64,000 bases of DNA. Source: G963691885 sp963691885 (GTDB lineage: Bacteria > Pseudomonadota > Alphaproteobacteria > UBA8366 > Aestuariispiraceae). The translations under genes were made by a program, and so were the position numbers. The stretch spans positions 496,001 through 560,000 of the forward strand of contig OY829843.1 in assembly GCA_963691885.1 (NCBI GenBank), written 5' to 3'. Of the stretch, positions 44,151 to 52,967 are shown in pieces (positions within the stretch are counted from its first letter, which is position 1; every line of letters begins with the position of its first letter). The notes under the pieces are model-generated. The model was not told the DNA's origin. It searched no databases and saw nothing but the letters and a program-made list of their open reading frames with translations.

Positions 44151-44846
44151 ATGGCGAATTCAGACTTTCTTATCACGCAAGAACCTGTGGAGCAGGCTGG
44201 GGGTTCGACCACCAGCCGTATCGTGCAGGAATTGCGCCGTCAGATCATAACAGGCGTCTTGCGACCAGGTGAAAAGCTGCGGATAGACGCCTTGCGGCAG
44301 GACCTCAAAACAGGGGCCACCCCCATCCGGGAGGCGCTCAGCCTTCTAACCTCTGACCATCTGGTAGAGCGGTTGGACCAGCGCGGGTTCCGCGTTGCCC
44401 CTGCAACCAATGCCCATTTCGCCGACAATCTGAAAACCCGATGCTGGCTGGAAGAGCGCGCCATTCGTGAATCCATCGAGCATGGCGGAACGGATTGGGA
44501 AGAGCGTGTGGTCCTTGCCCATCACCGTTTGTCCCGTGCCAAGCGCGAGGAAGAAGCCGATTTCTATGATCCAGTTTCCTGGGAGGCGCTCCACAAGGAA
44601 TTCCATCTCGCCCTGATCAGCGCCTGCGGCTCTGAAATTCTGTTGCGGATTTGCAGTCAGCTTTACGACCAGAATGTCCGGTACCGCTATCTGGCCTCGC
44701 ACAGTTCGGGTTATGCATCGAGGGATGTCAGCAGCGAGCACAACGCGATCTTCGCCGCTGCAATGGACCGGAATGCCGAACTGACAGTGGAAATCCTCCT
44801 GGAACACTACACTAGGACCGGCGGTTTCCTTAAAGAGCACATCTAA
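44151..44846 (+). CDS. GntR-family regulator, FadR/FCD subgroup
   Basis: The 231-aa protein has the GntR winged helix (SRIVQELRRQIITGVLRPGEKLRIDALRQDLKTGATPIREALSLL, residues 20-65) and a helical FCD ligand-binding domain with metal-type residues (DPVSWEALHKEFHLALISACGS, SSEHNAIFAAAMDRN). It is convergent with a seven-gene aromatic catabolism/transport operon that carries the same palindrome in its promoter, so it probably represses that operon until its aromatic or keto-acid substrate is present. Confidence 0.88.
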   Translation: MANSDFLITQEPVEQAGGSTTSRIVQELRRQIITGVLRPGEKLRIDALRQDLKTGATPIREALSLLTSDHLVERLDQRGFRVAPATNAHFADNLKTRCWLEERAIRESIEHGGTDWEERVVLAHHRLSRAKREEEADFYDPVSWEALHKEFHLALISACGSEILLRICSQLYDQNVRYRYLASHSSGYASRDVSSEHNAIFAAAMDRNAELTVEILLEHYTRTGGFLKEHI

Positions 44847-44851
44847 TAGCA

Positions 44852-44877
44852 AACCCCGCCCATTTCTGAGCGGGGTT
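44852..44877. terminator. Bidirectional hairpin between GntR and dioxygenase genes
   Basis: Arms AACCCCGC (44852-44859) and GCGGGGTT (44870-44877) form an 8-bp stem with a 10-base loop between two convergent genes. No long T-run follows on either side, so it may work weakly or with Rho. Confidence 0.55.
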
Positions 44878-44902
44878 AACTTCTTCAGTCAGCTCTTTCG
44901 GT

Positions 44903-45775
44903 TCAGGCGTCAAGCGGTCTCAAGACAATATCGAAATCCGCACGGGAATAGGCCCCGTCCACACTGCCCGACAGCTCAAAGCCGTCGGGGAAGGTGCCGG
45001 CCTCCTGCTGGACATAGGTCAGGATCAAATCAGACCGCACACCAAAGACCGTGTCCTGATCCAGATAGGGGTCATCATCGGGAAACACTTCGGTGACCAG
45101 CGGCCTGAAACCATCCGCCTTAACGATGAAATGCAGATGGCTGGGTCGCCAGGGATGGCGCCCCGTCGCGTCCAACAGCGTCCCAACAGGGCCATCGGTC
45201 GGCACCGTGTAGGGAACCGGGCGAACCGTTGTAAAGGCATAGCGACCGGTTTCATCCGTGCGAATGATGCCATGAAAGGAATAGGTATCCTGTTCAGGGT
45301 CCTGGCTGGAATAAAGCGCGTTTGGCGCGGTCTGCCAGATATCGACACTGGCATTCACAATCGGGTTCCCGTCGGGGTCTTTGATATGCCCCTCAACAAT
45401 CAGAACTTCCCCTTCATAATGGCGCTTCATATCAGAACCCATGGGGATTTCCGGTGCGCCTGCGATATGGAATGGCCCCAAAACCGAAGAACTGGTGGCG
45501 CCTTGTGGCGAATGCAGCATATCCACGAGTGAGGAGAGTCCCAACACGTCGGAGAACAGCACAAACTCGTCCCGCTCCGGGCTGGAGATCTGACCGGCCC
45601 AACCCAACAGCTCAATTCCCTTGCGCCATTCGTCATGGGTGAGCTGGGTCTCTTTGGTAAAGGCATGCAGATGCTCTACCAGCTTTTCCATGATGAACCG
45701 GGTGCGCGGATCGGTATCCGGACCAAAGTAGCTCATGAATGTTTCGGTGATATTGTCGGTCGTAACATCACGCAT
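44903..45775 (-). CDS. Intradiol ring-cleavage dioxygenase, hydroxyquinol 1,2-dioxygenase-like
   Basis: The enzyme family opens catechol-type rings between the two hydroxyls. The 290-aa protein has the amino-terminal helical dimerisation part (FTKETQLTHDEWRKGIELL) and the iron-binding catalytic part: Tyr in NALYSSQ, Tyr in RPVPYTVPTDGPVG and the two His of RPSHLHFIVKADGF. Hydroxyquinol enzymes are its nearest match in length and pattern. It is last in an operon with a TRAP transporter. A maleylacetate reductase, the next pathway step, is absent from this window. Confidence 0.87.
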   Translation of the reverse strand: MRDVTTDNITETFMSYFGPDTDPRTRFIMEKLVEHLHAFTKETQLTHDEWRKGIELLGWAGQISSPERDEFVLFSDVLGLSSLVDMLHSPQGATSSSVLGPFHIAGAPEIPMGSDMKRHYEGEVLIVEGHIKDPDGNPIVNASVDIWQTAPNALYSSQDPEQDTYSFHGIIRTDETGRYAFTTVRPVPYTVPTDGPVGTLLDATGRHPWRPSHLHFIVKADGFRPLVTEVFPDDDPYLDQDTVFGVRSDLILTYVQQEAGTFPDGFELSGSVDGAYSRADFDIVLRPLDA

Positions 45776-45788
45776 TTGGATGCTCCTT

Positions 45789-47099
45789 TTAGTTCAGCAG
45801 AGCCAGGCTCAGTTCCGGGAAATTGATTAACAGGACCAGCACACCCAGCATTACGGCGGCAAAGGGCAAAGCGCCCATGAAGACGTCCTTCAGAGAGATC
45901 CTGGGATTGTCGAGCGTCGCTTTAATGACAAAATACGATATGCCCAAGGGCGGGGTCAAGAGCCCGATTTCCGCGCCGACAACGGTGATGATGCCGAACC
46001 AGACCAGGCTCATCCCCATTGGTTCAACAATGGGCAGGAACAAAGGCACAACGATCAGAATAACCGAGGCCGTGTCCAACAACGTTCCGAGAAACAACAT
46101 CAGCAGCACATAGATCAGCATGACCCAGAAGAAGGAAAACTCTGACCCGGCCAGATAGTCGGCCATAACGCTCGGCAGACCCGCAAAACCCAGCATCCGG
46201 CTATACATGGATGCCATCGTAATCAGGAACAGGATAGCAGCGGTAATATGACCTGTTTCAAGCAAAGCCGACCAGAAGGTCTTCAGATCCATCTTGCGTC
46301 GAATAACCGCGATGGCGAGGCCCAGTGCAGAGCCCGCCGCACCAGCTTCAACCGGGGTCAGCCAACCAGTGTAAATACCGCCAAGCACGGTAACGATCAA
46401 AAACAGAATAGGCAGGGCCTTACCGACCAGTTCCGCATTTGTCAGATCCGGACCGGTGTCTTCCGCTGTACGCCCGCCCACAAATCCGGGTGTGAAGCGA
46501 CACATGAACATGATCGCGGCAATATAGGCGATGGCCAACATGATCCCCGGAATAACACCGGCCAGGAACATGTCACCAACCGATTGTTCGGCCACAAATG
46601 AATAGATGATCAGCATCGCGCTTGGCGGAATGATCATTCCCAGAACGGAGGAACCGGCGACGACCCCAACCGCAAAACGGGGGTTATAGTCAAAGCGCAG
46701 CATCTCTGGCACAGCGACCTTGGTGAACACAGATGCAGAGGCAATGGAGGAACCGGTCACTGCAGCAAAGACGGCATTGGCGCCGACCGTGGCCATACCA
46801 ATACCCCCGTTGATGCGTTTGAACAGCGCATTCATCACCTGGTAGACATCAGACCCCATGCCCGCTCGGGACACAATGAGCCCCATAAAGGTAAAGAGTG
46901 GGACGGTCGCAAAGGTGTATTCCATAACGGAATCACCAACCGATATTTTTAGAAGGTTCATCGCCAGCGTGAAATTGTCACGCATGATCCAGATCGAAAC
47001 AAAGGACACGATGCCCAGCGCGATCGGGATATAAACGCCAATATAAATCAGGACGATGATGGCAAGAATAGAAAGCGTGCCGATTGTGATCGGATCCAT
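45789..47099 (-). CDS. dctM: TRAP transporter large permease (DctM type)
   Basis: The 436-aa protein has about a dozen membrane segments and DctM patterns (PLFTFMGLIVSRAGMGSDVYQ, ANAVFAAVTGSSIASASVF, PSAMLIIYSFVAEQSVGDMFLAGVIPG, DTASVILIVVPLFLP). It forms the proton or sodium-driven channel of a tripartite carboxylate transporter. I start it at ATG 47099 (MDPITIG); the frame extends upstream to 47159, over the DctQ gene. It lies between the DctQ and dioxygenase genes. Confidence 0.93.
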   Translation of the reverse strand: MDPITIGTLSILAIIVLIYIGVYIPIALGIVSFVSIWIMRDNFTLAMNLLKISVGDSVMEYTFATVPLFTFMGLIVSRAGMGSDVYQVMNALFKRINGGIGMATVGANAVFAAVTGSSIASASVFTKVAVPEMLRFDYNPRFAVGVVAGSSVLGMIIPPSAMLIIYSFVAEQSVGDMFLAGVIPGIMLAIAYIAAIMFMCRFTPGFVGGRTAEDTGPDLTNAELVGKALPILFLIVTVLGGIYTGWLTPVEAGAAGSALGLAIAVIRRKMDLKTFWSALLETGHITAAILFLITMASMYSRMLGFAGLPSVMADYLAGSEFSFFWVMLIYVLLMLFLGTLLDTASVILIVVPLFLPIVEPMGMSLVWFGIITVVGAEIGLLTPPLGISYFVIKATLDNPRISLKDVFMGALPFAAVMLGVLVLLINFPELSLALLN

Positions 47100-47109
47100 T
47101 ATCCGTTTC

Positions 47110-47658
47110 CTACTCTGACGCAGCAGCAGTCGGAAGCTGATCCGGTCTTCGATTGCCACTGATGGCTTTCAAAGCAAAGACCAGGCTGCACAAAGCCGCA
47201 CTGATAAAGATAACCAATTTCACGGGCCACCAGGGGGCTGTAAAAATCCCGGGCGTTCCAAAAAAGTCCTGGCTTTCCCAGGCGTCGCCAACTTCCGGCC
47301 AGATTGTAATGGCCACCAGAAGCATCAATATGGCCGAAAGGGTATCGATAAATCCGGAAAGGCCGCGCATCAGGCCCGGTCGGCTCTCCCCCAAGATGGC
47401 AAGCAAACCATCAGACCGGGTCAAACGATCCACACGGCAAACATCAGGTAGTTGCAGAAAGACGATCAGCACCATGCTGAACTGCACCACCTCATAAGCG
47501 CCTCGAAACGGTGCGTGAAAAACACCACGTCCGACGACATCACTGTTCACGATCAGCACCAGTCCCAGAACGGTCAGGGTGCCGGCAACATTGGCGACCC
47601 GGGCTACCATGCCAGCAGCCCGGGCCGTCGCAGATATCATCCCTTGCAGGGCGGACAT
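47110..47658 (-). CDS. dctQ: TRAP transporter small permease (DctQ type)
   Basis: The 182-aa protein has four membrane segments and the DctQ look (VLGLVLIVNSDVVGRGVFHAPFRGAYEVVQFSMVLIVFLQLP). It pairs with DctM. The gene is 28 bp after the binding-protein gene and 10 bp before dctM. Confidence 0.9.
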   Translation of the reverse strand: MSALQGMISATARAAGMVARVANVAGTLTVLGLVLIVNSDVVGRGVFHAPFRGAYEVVQFSMVLIVFLQLPDVCRVDRLTRSDGLLAILGESRPGLMRGLSGFIDTLSAILMLLVAITIWPEVGDAWESQDFFGTPGIFTAPWWPVKLVIFISAALCSLVFALKAISGNRRPDQLPTAAASE

Positions 47659-47686
47659 GTTACGCGATCCGTTTCTAAGGCCAGCC

Positions 47687-48772
47687 TTACTGGGTCAACT
47701 CAGCGGCCCAGTCACGGGATGGCGAACAACCGCTTGCCTGCAATTTACCCATATAGGCCACCAGCATTTCAGAACCCTGGGATCCTTTACCATCAAGGTT
47801 GCTTGCCCATTCCTGAGAAATGTTAGGCATGGAGTCTGCAAAGGTTTTGCGCTCTACCGCAGACAGTTCGACGATCTTGCCGCCTTTATCAACAAAGGCT
47901 TTCGCACTGGTGGCCGCACGGTCCATCGCAACACTGGCAATGTGATCACGATAGGCAATAGAGACCTCGTTGATGACATCTTTCACTTCCTGAGGAAGCG
48001 TTTTCCAGAAGTCAGCATTTGCCGTCACGGTTTTGGAGTTCACAGCGCCCAGATCAGCTTTCAGCATGTAGGGGGCCACTTCGGCAATCTTGAATGTGTT
48101 GGCTGCTTCCGGCCACAGCATGCCGACATCAGCAACACCTGTCTGCAGCATGGAGTAGAAGTCGGTCAGACCACCGCGCACGCCAACAGCACCGTCGATC
48201 CCTTCAACATAACGCATGTTGTATCCGGCACCGGCAACTTTCTTGCCTTCCAAACCAGACAGGCCGTCAATCGGCTGGGTGCTGAAGATCTGGTAGGTAT
48301 CGAGCACAACGCCTGTTGCCAGATAGACCTGGTTCTGTGCTTCAAACTCTTTCTTCATTGCGGGGAATTCACGGGCAATTTCGTCAACCGCCTTGGCAAC
48401 CACCCTGGCATCCGCGCAAACAAACGGAGTGACCGCTGAAAGTGCCTGAGATGGCAATTTCGCGTTGTGGAAAATGGTCGTCACAATCCCGATATCGCCA
48501 AGACCAAGCTTGATACCTTCCAGGACACCCTTGGGCTTCACAATGGTACCGCCATAGGATTCCTGCCACTTGATCTCATAATTGCCACCGGCCGCCGCCA
48601 GTCGCTTGTCAACTTCTGGAATGAAGAAAGCGGAAAATTCCTTAACCCACATGGCACGGGCAGGATATCCGTCAATGACCGAGATGTTGATCGTTTCCGC
48701 GGCCTGCGCGGAACCGGTAAAGAATCCTGCCAGCGCGGCGCCGAGGATCATGTTTTTTGCAATTTTGTTCAT
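47687..48772 (-). CDS. TRAP transporter substrate-binding protein (DctP/TAXI-like)
   Basis: The 361-aa periplasmic protein has a signal peptide (MILGAALAGFFTGSAQAAE) and the two-lobe DctP fold, with the long helix segment DVGMLWPEAANTFKIAEVAPYMLK and PLDGLSGLEGKKV-like region (QPIDGLSGLEGKKVAG). It captures the ligand, probably an aromatic or keto acid used by the neighbouring enzymes. It is the first of three consecutive TRAP genes. Confidence 0.9.
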   Translation of the reverse strand: MNKIAKNMILGAALAGFFTGSAQAAETINISVIDGYPARAMWVKEFSAFFIPEVDKRLAAAGGNYEIKWQESYGGTIVKPKGVLEGIKLGLGDIGIVTTIFHNAKLPSQALSAVTPFVCADARVVAKAVDEIAREFPAMKKEFEAQNQVYLATGVVLDTYQIFSTQPIDGLSGLEGKKVAGAGYNMRYVEGIDGAVGVRGGLTDFYSMLQTGVADVGMLWPEAANTFKIAEVAPYMLKADLGAVNSKTVTANADFWKTLPQEVKDVINEVSIAYRDHIASVAMDRAATSAKAFVDKGGKIVELSAVERKTFADSMPNISQEWASNLDGKGSQGSEMLVAYMGKLQASGCSPSRDWAAELTQ

Positions 48773-48852
48773 AAGCGTCTTCCCTTTTCAGTATGTGGCC
48801 CTTACCAGGCATTTCGTATTGTTGATTGGTTTGGTAAATTCTGCGGTGCCCT

Positions 48853-49320
48853 TCAATCTCCAGATTTGGGACGCCATGTTTCATCGATCTGTGTTCCCGC
48901 CTCGCGAAACAGACGCGACAGGGGACAGTATTTCGCTGTTTCTTCTGCAACACGCTCAAGCTCTGCCTGGCTGGCCGGGCCATCTGCTTCGACGGTCAGC
49001 ATGATGGTTTCAAACGGGTTTCCGATCACTTCGCTCAGGGTCACGCCCCGACGATCAAAGTCGCAAACCGCCGAAATATCCAGATGCCCGATCTCGATAC
49101 CAATTGCGTCGGCACATTTATGTCCGATCACATTTGTACAGGCGATCAACGCGCCCAAAGCAGCCTCGGTCGGCGCCGGGCCAGTATTGGTACCGCCCCG
49201 TGCAACAGGTTCATCGATATAGGACATGGTATCACGCACCTTAATGTCAGCGCGGGAATGAGACGGGCAATGAGCGTCCGCCCTCATTTTAACTTTGGTC
49301 TTCTGTACAACCTTACCCAT
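48853..49320 (-). CDS. OsmC-family peroxiredoxin-like protein
   Basis: From ATG 49320, with GAGGAAAAA upstream, the protein is 155 aa with the OsmC pattern: the Cys of GALIACTNVIGHK and a second Cys in AKYCPLSRLFREAG. These thiols reduce organic hydroperoxides. It lies in the catabolic operon between the nitroreductase and TRAP genes and may protect against by-products of ring cleavage. Confidence 0.87.
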   Translation of the reverse strand: MGKVVQKTKVKMRADAHCPSHSRADIKVRDTMSYIDEPVARGGTNTGPAPTEAALGALIACTNVIGHKCADAIGIEIGHLDISAVCDFDRRGVTLSEVIGNPFETIMLTVEADGPASQAELERVAEETAKYCPLSRLFREAGTQIDETWRPKSGD

Positions 49321-49364
49321 TTTTTCCTCGTATCTGGTAGTCGCGGGTCTCAGACATCCGGACG

Positions 49365-50030
49365 TCACACAAAAGAACAGGCCTCATCAAACTCAAAACG
49401 AGGCAGTTTCTGGAACAGAGCCGTTTCATCAGCATAACCCAGATTACACAGAAAATTGGACCGCAATGTGGTGCCCGCGAAGAATTCCTGATCGACAATC
49501 TCGTTTGAGAAGCCTGACATCGCCCCTACATCCAGACCGACAGCGCGCGCGGCAATCATGAAATAGGCACCTTGCAATGTGCCGTTCCGGAACGCCGTCG
49601 CCTCTATATGCTCCGCTTTACCCTCAAACATCGGACGCCGGTCTTCATGGGGGAAGAGTTTTGGTAAATAGGTCCAGAATTCCAGATCATGGGCGATAAT
49701 CGCGGTCACTGGCGCAGACATCATCCTTTCCACATTCTTGGGCTTCAGCGACTTGGAGAGCTTTTCCTTTGCCTCATCCGACGTGACGAAGATGAAACGC
49801 GCCGGCAGCGTGTTCATGCTGGTCGGCCCCGCAATCGTGATCTGATAGATCTCGTCTAGCAATTCACGGGGGACCGGACGGTCTTGCCAGGCGTAATGCG
49901 ACCGTGCATCACGCAGGATGAGATCAATGGATGCAGCATCCAGACGGCGTTTGCGGGATCGCAGGTTCCGGACGGCTTCCTGTGCGGAACGACGCAATGT
50001 ATCCTGATCTGTCAGTTCAACGGCACTCAT
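49365..50030 (-). CDS. Nitroreductase family protein, RutE/malonic semialdehyde reductase-like
   Basis: The 221-aa FMN enzyme shows the RutE/HadB-like pattern: RDARSHYAWQDRPVPRELLDEIYQITIAGPTSMNTLPARFIFV, ATAFRNGTLQGAYFMIAARAVGLDVGAMSGF and LGYADETALFQKLPRFEFDEA. Members reduce malonic semialdehyde or related aldehydes and nitro compounds. Its ATG at 50030 overlaps the stop of the FAH gene (ATGA), so the two are coupled. Confidence 0.85.
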   Translation of the reverse strand: MSAVELTDQDTLRRSAQEAVRNLRSRKRRLDAASIDLILRDARSHYAWQDRPVPRELLDEIYQITIAGPTSMNTLPARFIFVTSDEAKEKLSKSLKPKNVERMMSAPVTAIIAHDLEFWTYLPKLFPHEDRRPMFEGKAEHIEATAFRNGTLQGAYFMIAARAVGLDVGAMSGFSNEIVDQEFFAGTTLRSNFLCNLGYADETALFQKLPRFEFDEACSFV

Positions 50031-50911
50031 TGGGCTGCCTCTGCCTTGCCGAGATCTTCCTCTGCAACAATCGGAGACCGGCAAATACCGATGCCTTCGA
50101 TCTCCACCTCAACCACCTCTCCGGGGCGCAGCCAGCGCGGCGGCGTCTTGGCATGACCAACACCTGGCGGCGTCCCCATGGCAATCAGATCACCGGGCTC
50201 CAGGGTCGTGTATTCCGAAATCGTGGCAATTGTTTTGGCAACGCCCCACATCATATCCGACGTGTTCGCACTTTGGAGAATTTCCGTGCCGACCCGGCTT
50301 TCAATTTTCAGGCCGGTCGCCCCTTCAGGCAGCTCGTCGGGCGTCACAGTGATGGGCCCCAGCGCACCGGTATTGTCAAAATTCTTGCCCGGCGTCCATT
50401 GATGGGTCTTGCGTTGATAGTCACGAACGGACCCATCGTTGAACACGGTGTATCCAAAAACGTGGTCGAGCGCGTTTTCCTCGGCGATATGTCGACCGCC
50501 GGTTCCAACAATCAGCATCAGTTCAACTTCGTAATCCAGCCGCTCGGATACAGTCGGGCGCACCATGGGGGCTTCTGCCGGCATCATTGAATTCAGACCA
50601 CGCATAAACAAAGCGGGGTAGGTCGGAATGTCATACCCACCCTCTTTCACATGGTCGACATAATTGAGGCCAAGGCAGATGATCTTTTCAGGCCGGGCAA
50701 CGGGAAGTTCGGGCGTGATGGTATCAATCGCGATGCCGGGTCCGGCTGCGGTCAGCTCTGCTGCTTTCGCGACAAGAGCAGGATTGGCAATAACGCCCTC
50801 CATCAAGTCGGCACCAAATGCCGGATCCTGAGCCGTCAGATTGACCGCCACATCACCGTTGACACCAAATACGGAAATTTCTGAGCCTGCTCGGCCTACC
50901 AAGAAACGCAT
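50027..50911 (-). CDS. Fumarylacetoacetate hydrolase-family protein
   Basis: The 294-aa protein has the FAH catalytic domain from about residue 75: KIICLGLNYVDHVKEGG, the metal-binding acidic residues in ERLDYEVELMLIVG, AENALDHVFGYTVFNDGSVRDYQRK, and the late LEPGDLIAMGTPPGVGHAKTPPRWLRPGE. It probably cleaves or decarboxylates a keto-acid from ring opening. It heads the operon FAH-nitroreductase-OsmC-TRAP-dioxygenase. I start it at ATG 50911, nine bases downstream of another ATG, on ribosome-site spacing. Confidence 0.88.
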   Translation of the reverse strand: MRFLVGRAGSEISVFGVNGDVAVNLTAQDPAFGADLMEGVIANPALVAKAAELTAAGPGIAIDTITPELPVARPEKIICLGLNYVDHVKEGGYDIPTYPALFMRGLNSMMPAEAPMVRPTVSERLDYEVELMLIVGTGGRHIAEENALDHVFGYTVFNDGSVRDYQRKTHQWTPGKNFDNTGALGPITVTPDELPEGATGLKIESRVGTEILQSANTSDMMWGVAKTIATISEYTTLEPGDLIAMGTPPGVGHAKTPPRWLRPGEVVEVEIEGIGICRSPIVAEEDLGKAEAAQ

Positions 50912-50985
50912 CCTGCCCATCCCTCTAATTGTCGTTCTAAACTAAATTACCGAAAATTATGACACGAAAATTTGTGTTGTCAAAT

Positions 50986-50997
50986 AATATCGATATT
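50986..50997. promoter_or_regulatory. Palindromic candidate operator of the catabolic operon
   Basis: AATATCGATATT is a perfect palindrome in the 143-bp region between the divergent FAH operon and the YciI-like gene. The same core lies before the GntR gene at 44129-44142. The rest of this region is A+T-rich. Confidence 0.6.
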
Positions 50998-51054
50998 TTT
51001 AGATTGATAGCCATAAAATCGTAACTTTTACCAATCTTGCTCAGGAGTAGGAAA

Positions 51055-51441
51055 ATGCCAAAATGGACTGAATATCTATCGGCGGCCCGGGAACGAGGCT
51101 CCCTCGCCTTCGAACTCTATTGTGTGCAAAGCACACCGGTAGCAGCCCCTGATGTCCTGAAAAGTATCTTGCCCGAGCATCTTGCGTATCAGGCAGAACT
51201 GGAGAAAGCAGGATCACTGGTTTTTGCCGGTCCCCTTTCCGATGAAACCGGCGAGGAAATGCAAGGGATGGGCATGATCCTTTACCGAGCCGAGAGTTTC
51301 GAGGCGGCAAAAGCGCTGGCGGAGGCTGACCCCATGCATTCAAAGGGGGCCCGCAGCTTTGTTCTTCGGCGTTGGATGATCAATGAAGGTGGATTTTCGG
51401 TCAGCGTAAAGCTGTCCGGGCAGGCGGTTGCACTAAGCTAG
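51055..51441 (+). CDS. YciI-like protein
   Basis: The 128-aa protein has the YciI-type ferredoxin-like fold: FELYCVQSTPVAAPDVLKSILPEHLAYQAELEKAGSLVFAGPL and a later SFEAAKALAEADPMHSKGARSFVLRRW, including the His-Asp-type pocket residues of the family. It is divergent from the FAH operon across the shared palindrome and may belong to the same regulon, possibly as a lactone or isomerase enzyme. The AGGAGTAGG site fixes the ATG at 51055. Confidence 0.8.
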   Translation: MPKWTEYLSAARERGSLAFELYCVQSTPVAAPDVLKSILPEHLAYQAELEKAGSLVFAGPLSDETGEEMQGMGMILYRAESFEAAKALAEADPMHSKGARSFVLRRWMINEGGFSVSVKLSGQAVALS

Positions 51442-51472
51442 CAACAGTCCTGGAACCTGTTCATTCGCGGCT

Positions 51473-52105
51473 CTAGAGCAGTGAAATATTCCGTCCAGGC
51501 TTATGTTCCAGGGGATGGATGTGAAGCAGATACATTTTCACATCGATACTGGTGCGGGTCAGGGGCAGAATCAGACGGCTGTATAGAAGCTCGTCCTGGG
51601 TCTCGTGGTTCTTGAAACGCTGGCGCGACATGACCGGTGTCTTATTCTTTGCAACCTCATCATAGAGGGCTTCGGCCCGGTTGAGATAGGCGCCGCTATA
51701 GAGTTCGTCAAAATACTTGTTTGTCGGATCGCGCCCCGCCAGACGGGCAATTCCCGTACCGGTCAGCCGGTATTGATACCGTATACGGTCGTCTTGATGC
51801 TTTCGTTCGATTAAAGCCAGATAGGGAAGACGGCTTACCAGCTCGCTCGGATCTATGTCGCGACGATCCGCGATCTTTGCCGTTCCGCGCTTTACGTTCC
51901 AATAATCGATCAAAAGGGCATGAAAATGGGCATCTTCGTGATGAAGCCCAAGTATTCCCCCATTATCCTGATTATCAGGTTGACCAGACAGCAATATGAT
52001 TCTCCCAAGCTGAGTCAATACACCCGATTTGATGAATAATTCGTTAATCTGTGTCAGTCTGGACACGACCTTCTTGAAGCTTACATAACCTGAGAGTGGT
52101 TCCAT
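51473..52105 (-). CDS. PAS-domain protein of the PAS_5 type
   Basis: The 210-aa protein starts at MEPLSGYVSF (52105) and contains a PAS-like core (DDRIRYQYRLTGTGIARLAGRDPTNKYFDELYSG) with RFKNHETQDELLYSRLILPLT. It is related in style to the protein at 20281-20820 and has no output domain. It is divergent from the pirin gene, with starts only 25 bp apart. Confidence 0.7.
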   Translation of the reverse strand: MEPLSGYVSFKKVVSRLTQINELFIKSGVLTQLGRIILLSGQPDNQDNGGILGLHHEDAHFHALLIDYWNVKRGTAKIADRRDIDPSELVSRLPYLALIERKHQDDRIRYQYRLTGTGIARLAGRDPTNKYFDELYSGAYLNRAEALYDEVAKNKTPVMSRQRFKNHETQDELLYSRLILPLTRTSIDVKMYLLHIHPLEHKPGRNISLL

Positions 52106-52130
52106 CAGCGAAACAGAGGAAAATATCGGT

Positions 52131-52967
52131 ATGTATCTTTCGAGAATAGTCCAGGGTATGGAAACATCTGATGGAGACGGGGTTCGTCTGACCCGGATGA
52201 TCGGCACTCAAGAAATTGATATGATTGACCCTTTTCTGATGCTGGACCGTTTCGACAATGATGACCCCGATGCGTATATCGGTGGTTTTCCGGACCATCC
52301 CCATCGCGGCTTTGAAACCGTGACCCTGATGCTGGATGGCCAGTTGCGCCATCGGGATTCGACCGGTGGCGAGGGATTAATCGGGCCGGGTGATGTGCAA
52401 TGGATGACGGCGGGTAAAGGGATCATCCATTCCGAAATGCCAGAGCAGATTGAAGGACGGATGCGGGGATTTCAGCTCTGGGTGAACCTGCCCGCCGATC
52501 AAAAGATGAAAGCGCCAGGATATCAGGACATCACCGAAAAGATGATCCCGATTGTCGGCATTGATGGCGGCGAGGTTCACCTGATCGCCGGTAATTTTGG
52601 CGGACAGACGGGACCGGCGGCATCATCAACCCCTTTAAGGTTGCTGCGCGTCAACCTCAAGCCTGGGGCATCGATCACATTGGAAAGACCGGCGGGACAA
52701 AACGCGTTTTTCTGCATTTACGAGGGGTCAGTCACCGGTCCGGATCAGGATAATCACACAAGGTCCGCCCATGCGCCCTCGCTCGCCCTGCTAAAGGGCG
52801 AGGGCGGTATAACCGTCTCCGCCGGGGATGGCGGGGCCGCCTTCTTCTATGGCGAGGGCGCGCCCATCAACGAGCCGGTCGCCCGTTATGGGCCCTTTGT
52901 GATGAACAGCCACGCCGAATTGATCCAGGCGGTAGAAGATTTTCAGAATGGGCGGTTCGTTGCCTGA
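52131..52967 (+). CDS. Pirin-family protein
   Basis: The 278-aa bicupin has the pirin amino domain with the metal-binding HPHRGFETVTLMLDGQLRHRDSTGGEG and the Glu/His of GIIHSEMPE, then a pirin carboxyl domain (EGAPINEPVARYGPFVMNSHAELIQAVEDFQNGRF). Family members can act as quercetinases or redox sensors. Its end overlaps the next gene's start by 20 bp. Confidence 0.93.
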   Translation: MYLSRIVQGMETSDGDGVRLTRMIGTQEIDMIDPFLMLDRFDNDDPDAYIGGFPDHPHRGFETVTLMLDGQLRHRDSTGGEGLIGPGDVQWMTAGKGIIHSEMPEQIEGRMRGFQLWVNLPADQKMKAPGYQDITEKMIPIVGIDGGEVHLIAGNFGGQTGPAASSTPLRLLRVNLKPGASITLERPAGQNAFFCIYEGSVTGPDQDNHTRSAHAPSLALLKGEGGITVSAGDGGAAFFYGEGAPINEPVARYGPFVMNSHAELIQAVEDFQNGRFVA

